Shown here: positions 41,926 to 42,526 of the stretch, in pieces
Numbering within the stretch: the first letter of the stretch is position 1
Layout of the letters: every line of letters begins with the position of its first letter
Source of the DNA: Oscillospiraceae bacterium
Lineage (GTDB): Bacteria > Bacillota > Clostridia > Oscillospirales > CAG-272
Direction of reading: 5' to 3'
DNA: 42,526 nt
NCBI GenBank assembly: GCA_015064805.1
Contig: SVRN01000016.1
Location: 1-42,526 of the forward strand
Notes under the pieces: model-generated
What the model saw: only the letters and a program-made list of their open reading frames with translations
Databases searched by the model: none
Told to the model about the DNA's origin: nothing
Program-made: the position numbers and the translations under genes

Positions 41926-41926
41926 A

Positions 41927-41964
41927 AAAGAGAAGGTACATCGAAAGATGTGCCTTTTCTTTTT
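41927..41964 (+). terminator. Terminator after the decayed tRNA
   Basis: AAAGAGAAGGTACATC and GATGTGCCTTTTCTTT pair around GAAA with two G-U pairs, followed by T. Confidence 0.85.
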
Positions 41965-41969
41965 ATATC

Positions 41970-41998
41970 TTGCGCATTGCATCGATATATGCTATAAT
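41970..41998 (+). promoter_or_regulatory. Promoter of the MazG-like gene
   Basis: TTGCGC (41970-41975) and TATAAT (41993-41998) are 17 bp apart, about 47 bp before the start codon. Confidence 0.6.
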
Positions 41999-42045
41999 GA
42001 TGTTAGTATATACATCACTCGCGTAATAGGCAAAGGAGATGCACC

Positions 42046-42375
42046 ATGACCATCAACGAATATCAGCGTCTGGCAATGACGACGCTCAATCCGAATTTAG
42101 ACAAAAAGGACGTTCTCATCAACGGCGTTATGGGACTGTGCGGCGAGGCGGGCGAGGCCATTGACATCGTCAAAAAGCACTTGGCGCAAGGACACGAGCT
42201 GGACCGCGAAAAGCTGATCGGTGAGCTGGGCGACATCGCCTGGTATCTGGCCGAAACGGCAACCGTCCTTGACGTAGACCTGGAAGAGGTGCTGACTCGC
42301 AACATCGAAAAGCTCAAGCGCCGCTATCCCGAGGGCTTTGACAGCGCCCGCTCGCTCAACCGAAAAGAAGACTAA
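42046..42375 (+). CDS. MazG-like nucleotide pyrophosphohydrolase
   Basis: A 109-residue all-helical enzyme of the MazG/dUTPase-like superfamily that splits nucleoside triphosphates to monophosphate and pyrophosphate, usually to remove non-standard nucleotides. The metal-binding residues are visible as GLCGEAGEAID (E34, E37) and ELGDIAWYLAE (E60, D63). The single-domain length fits small MazG-like proteins rather than the two-domain E. coli MazG. AAAGGAG lies at 42032-42038. It is monocistronic, with its own promoter and terminator, and its composition returns to that of the main chromosome. Confidence 0.92.
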   Translation: MTINEYQRLAMTTLNPNLDKKDVLINGVMGLCGEAGEAIDIVKKHLAQGHELDREKLIGELGDIAWYLAETATVLDVDLEEVLTRNIEKLKRRYPEGFDSARSLNRKED

Positions 42376-42382
42376 CGAAAAA

Positions 42383-42416
42383 ACGGTCCCGCGGCAATGG
42401 CTTCGGGATCGTTTTT
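42383..42416 (+). terminator. Terminator of the MazG-like gene
   Basis: ACGGTCCCG and CGGGATCGT pair with one G-U pair, followed by TTTTTG. Confidence 0.75.
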
Positions 42417-42440
42417 GTCGTTTCGCTTTACTAATTTCTC

Positions 42441-42469
42441 TTGACACCGAATAAAAATCGGGGTATAAT
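42441..42469 (+). promoter_or_regulatory. Strong promoter reading out of the window
   Basis: TTGACA (42441-42446) and TATAAT (42464-42469) are perfect and 17 bp apart. No start codon with ribosome binding site follows before the window ends, so it serves a gene or RNA beyond the right edge. Confidence 0.85.
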
Positions 42470-42526
42470 AAACTGGGAGTATGTGGGACACTTTTCCTGT
42501 GCTCTCATAAAAAACGGAATTTGAAA

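Overview
The window looks like chromosome of an anaerobic, probably gut-associated Firmicute of class Clostridia. Supporting this are AAGGAG-type ribosome binding sites, sigma-A-like promoters mostly with 17-bp spacers, alpha2-type glycyl-tRNA synthetase, ferredoxin-linked 2-oxoacid metabolism, MalF/MalG-type importers without a local ATPase, many small lipoproteins and short palindromic interspersed repeats. Genus cannot be told from the sequence. Base composition is moderately GC-rich, except for the AT-rich stretch at about 40.8-41.7 kb and the small gene at 3.1-3.6 kb.

Left part (1-18.3 kb, mostly minus strand): repeat hairpins at the edge, alaS, a small membrane-anchored orphan, then a seven-gene operon read from 17358 down to 3827. 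Its order is a very large solute-binding protein with fused carbohydrate-binding-like domains, a MalF/MalG permease pair, an NHL-repeat/TPR/Yip1 membrane protein, a 1254-residue secreted DUF5696-like protein with a putative barrel, and a second MalF/MalG pair. It has one strong promoter about 420 nt upstream of the first gene and a terminator after the last. This looks like a complex-glycan capture and uptake machine whose ATPase is encoded elsewhere.

Middle part (18.3-29 kb): an orphan two-TM protein; a plus-strand trio (DUF5685-like, J-domain protein with a Cys-rich tail, small membrane protein) that shares a bidirectional terminator with a convergent phosphatase-family lipoprotein; an SH3-repeat lipoprotein; glyS; a 363-bp MITE-like element with 18-bp inverted ends; prfB without the usual programmed frameshift; and an unusual D,D-carboxypeptidase with a His-rich cytoplasmic tail.

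Right part (29.1-37 kb): a tight seven-gene operon for aromatic 2-oxoacid oxidation: acyl-CoA ligase, iorA, iorB, Mpv17-like membrane protein, phenylacetate-CoA ligase, ACT-domain protein and PLP aminotransferase. The aminotransferase would make arylpyruvate, IorAB would oxidise it to arylacetyl-CoA with reduced ferredoxin, and the ligases would interconvert acid and CoA ester. Its leader holds a terminator hairpin and a competing pairing, suggesting attenuation.

Right edge (37-42.5 kb): a 1048-residue lipoprotein with two pectate-lyase-like beta-helices, tRNA-Leu(CAG), an array of seven small hairpins joined by a linker that flips orientation, an AT-rich two-gene insert (four-helix-bundle protein plus an unknown), a decayed tRNA-Leu copy, and a MazG-like pyrophosphohydrolase. 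The two tRNA 3' ends flank the insert like attachment sites.
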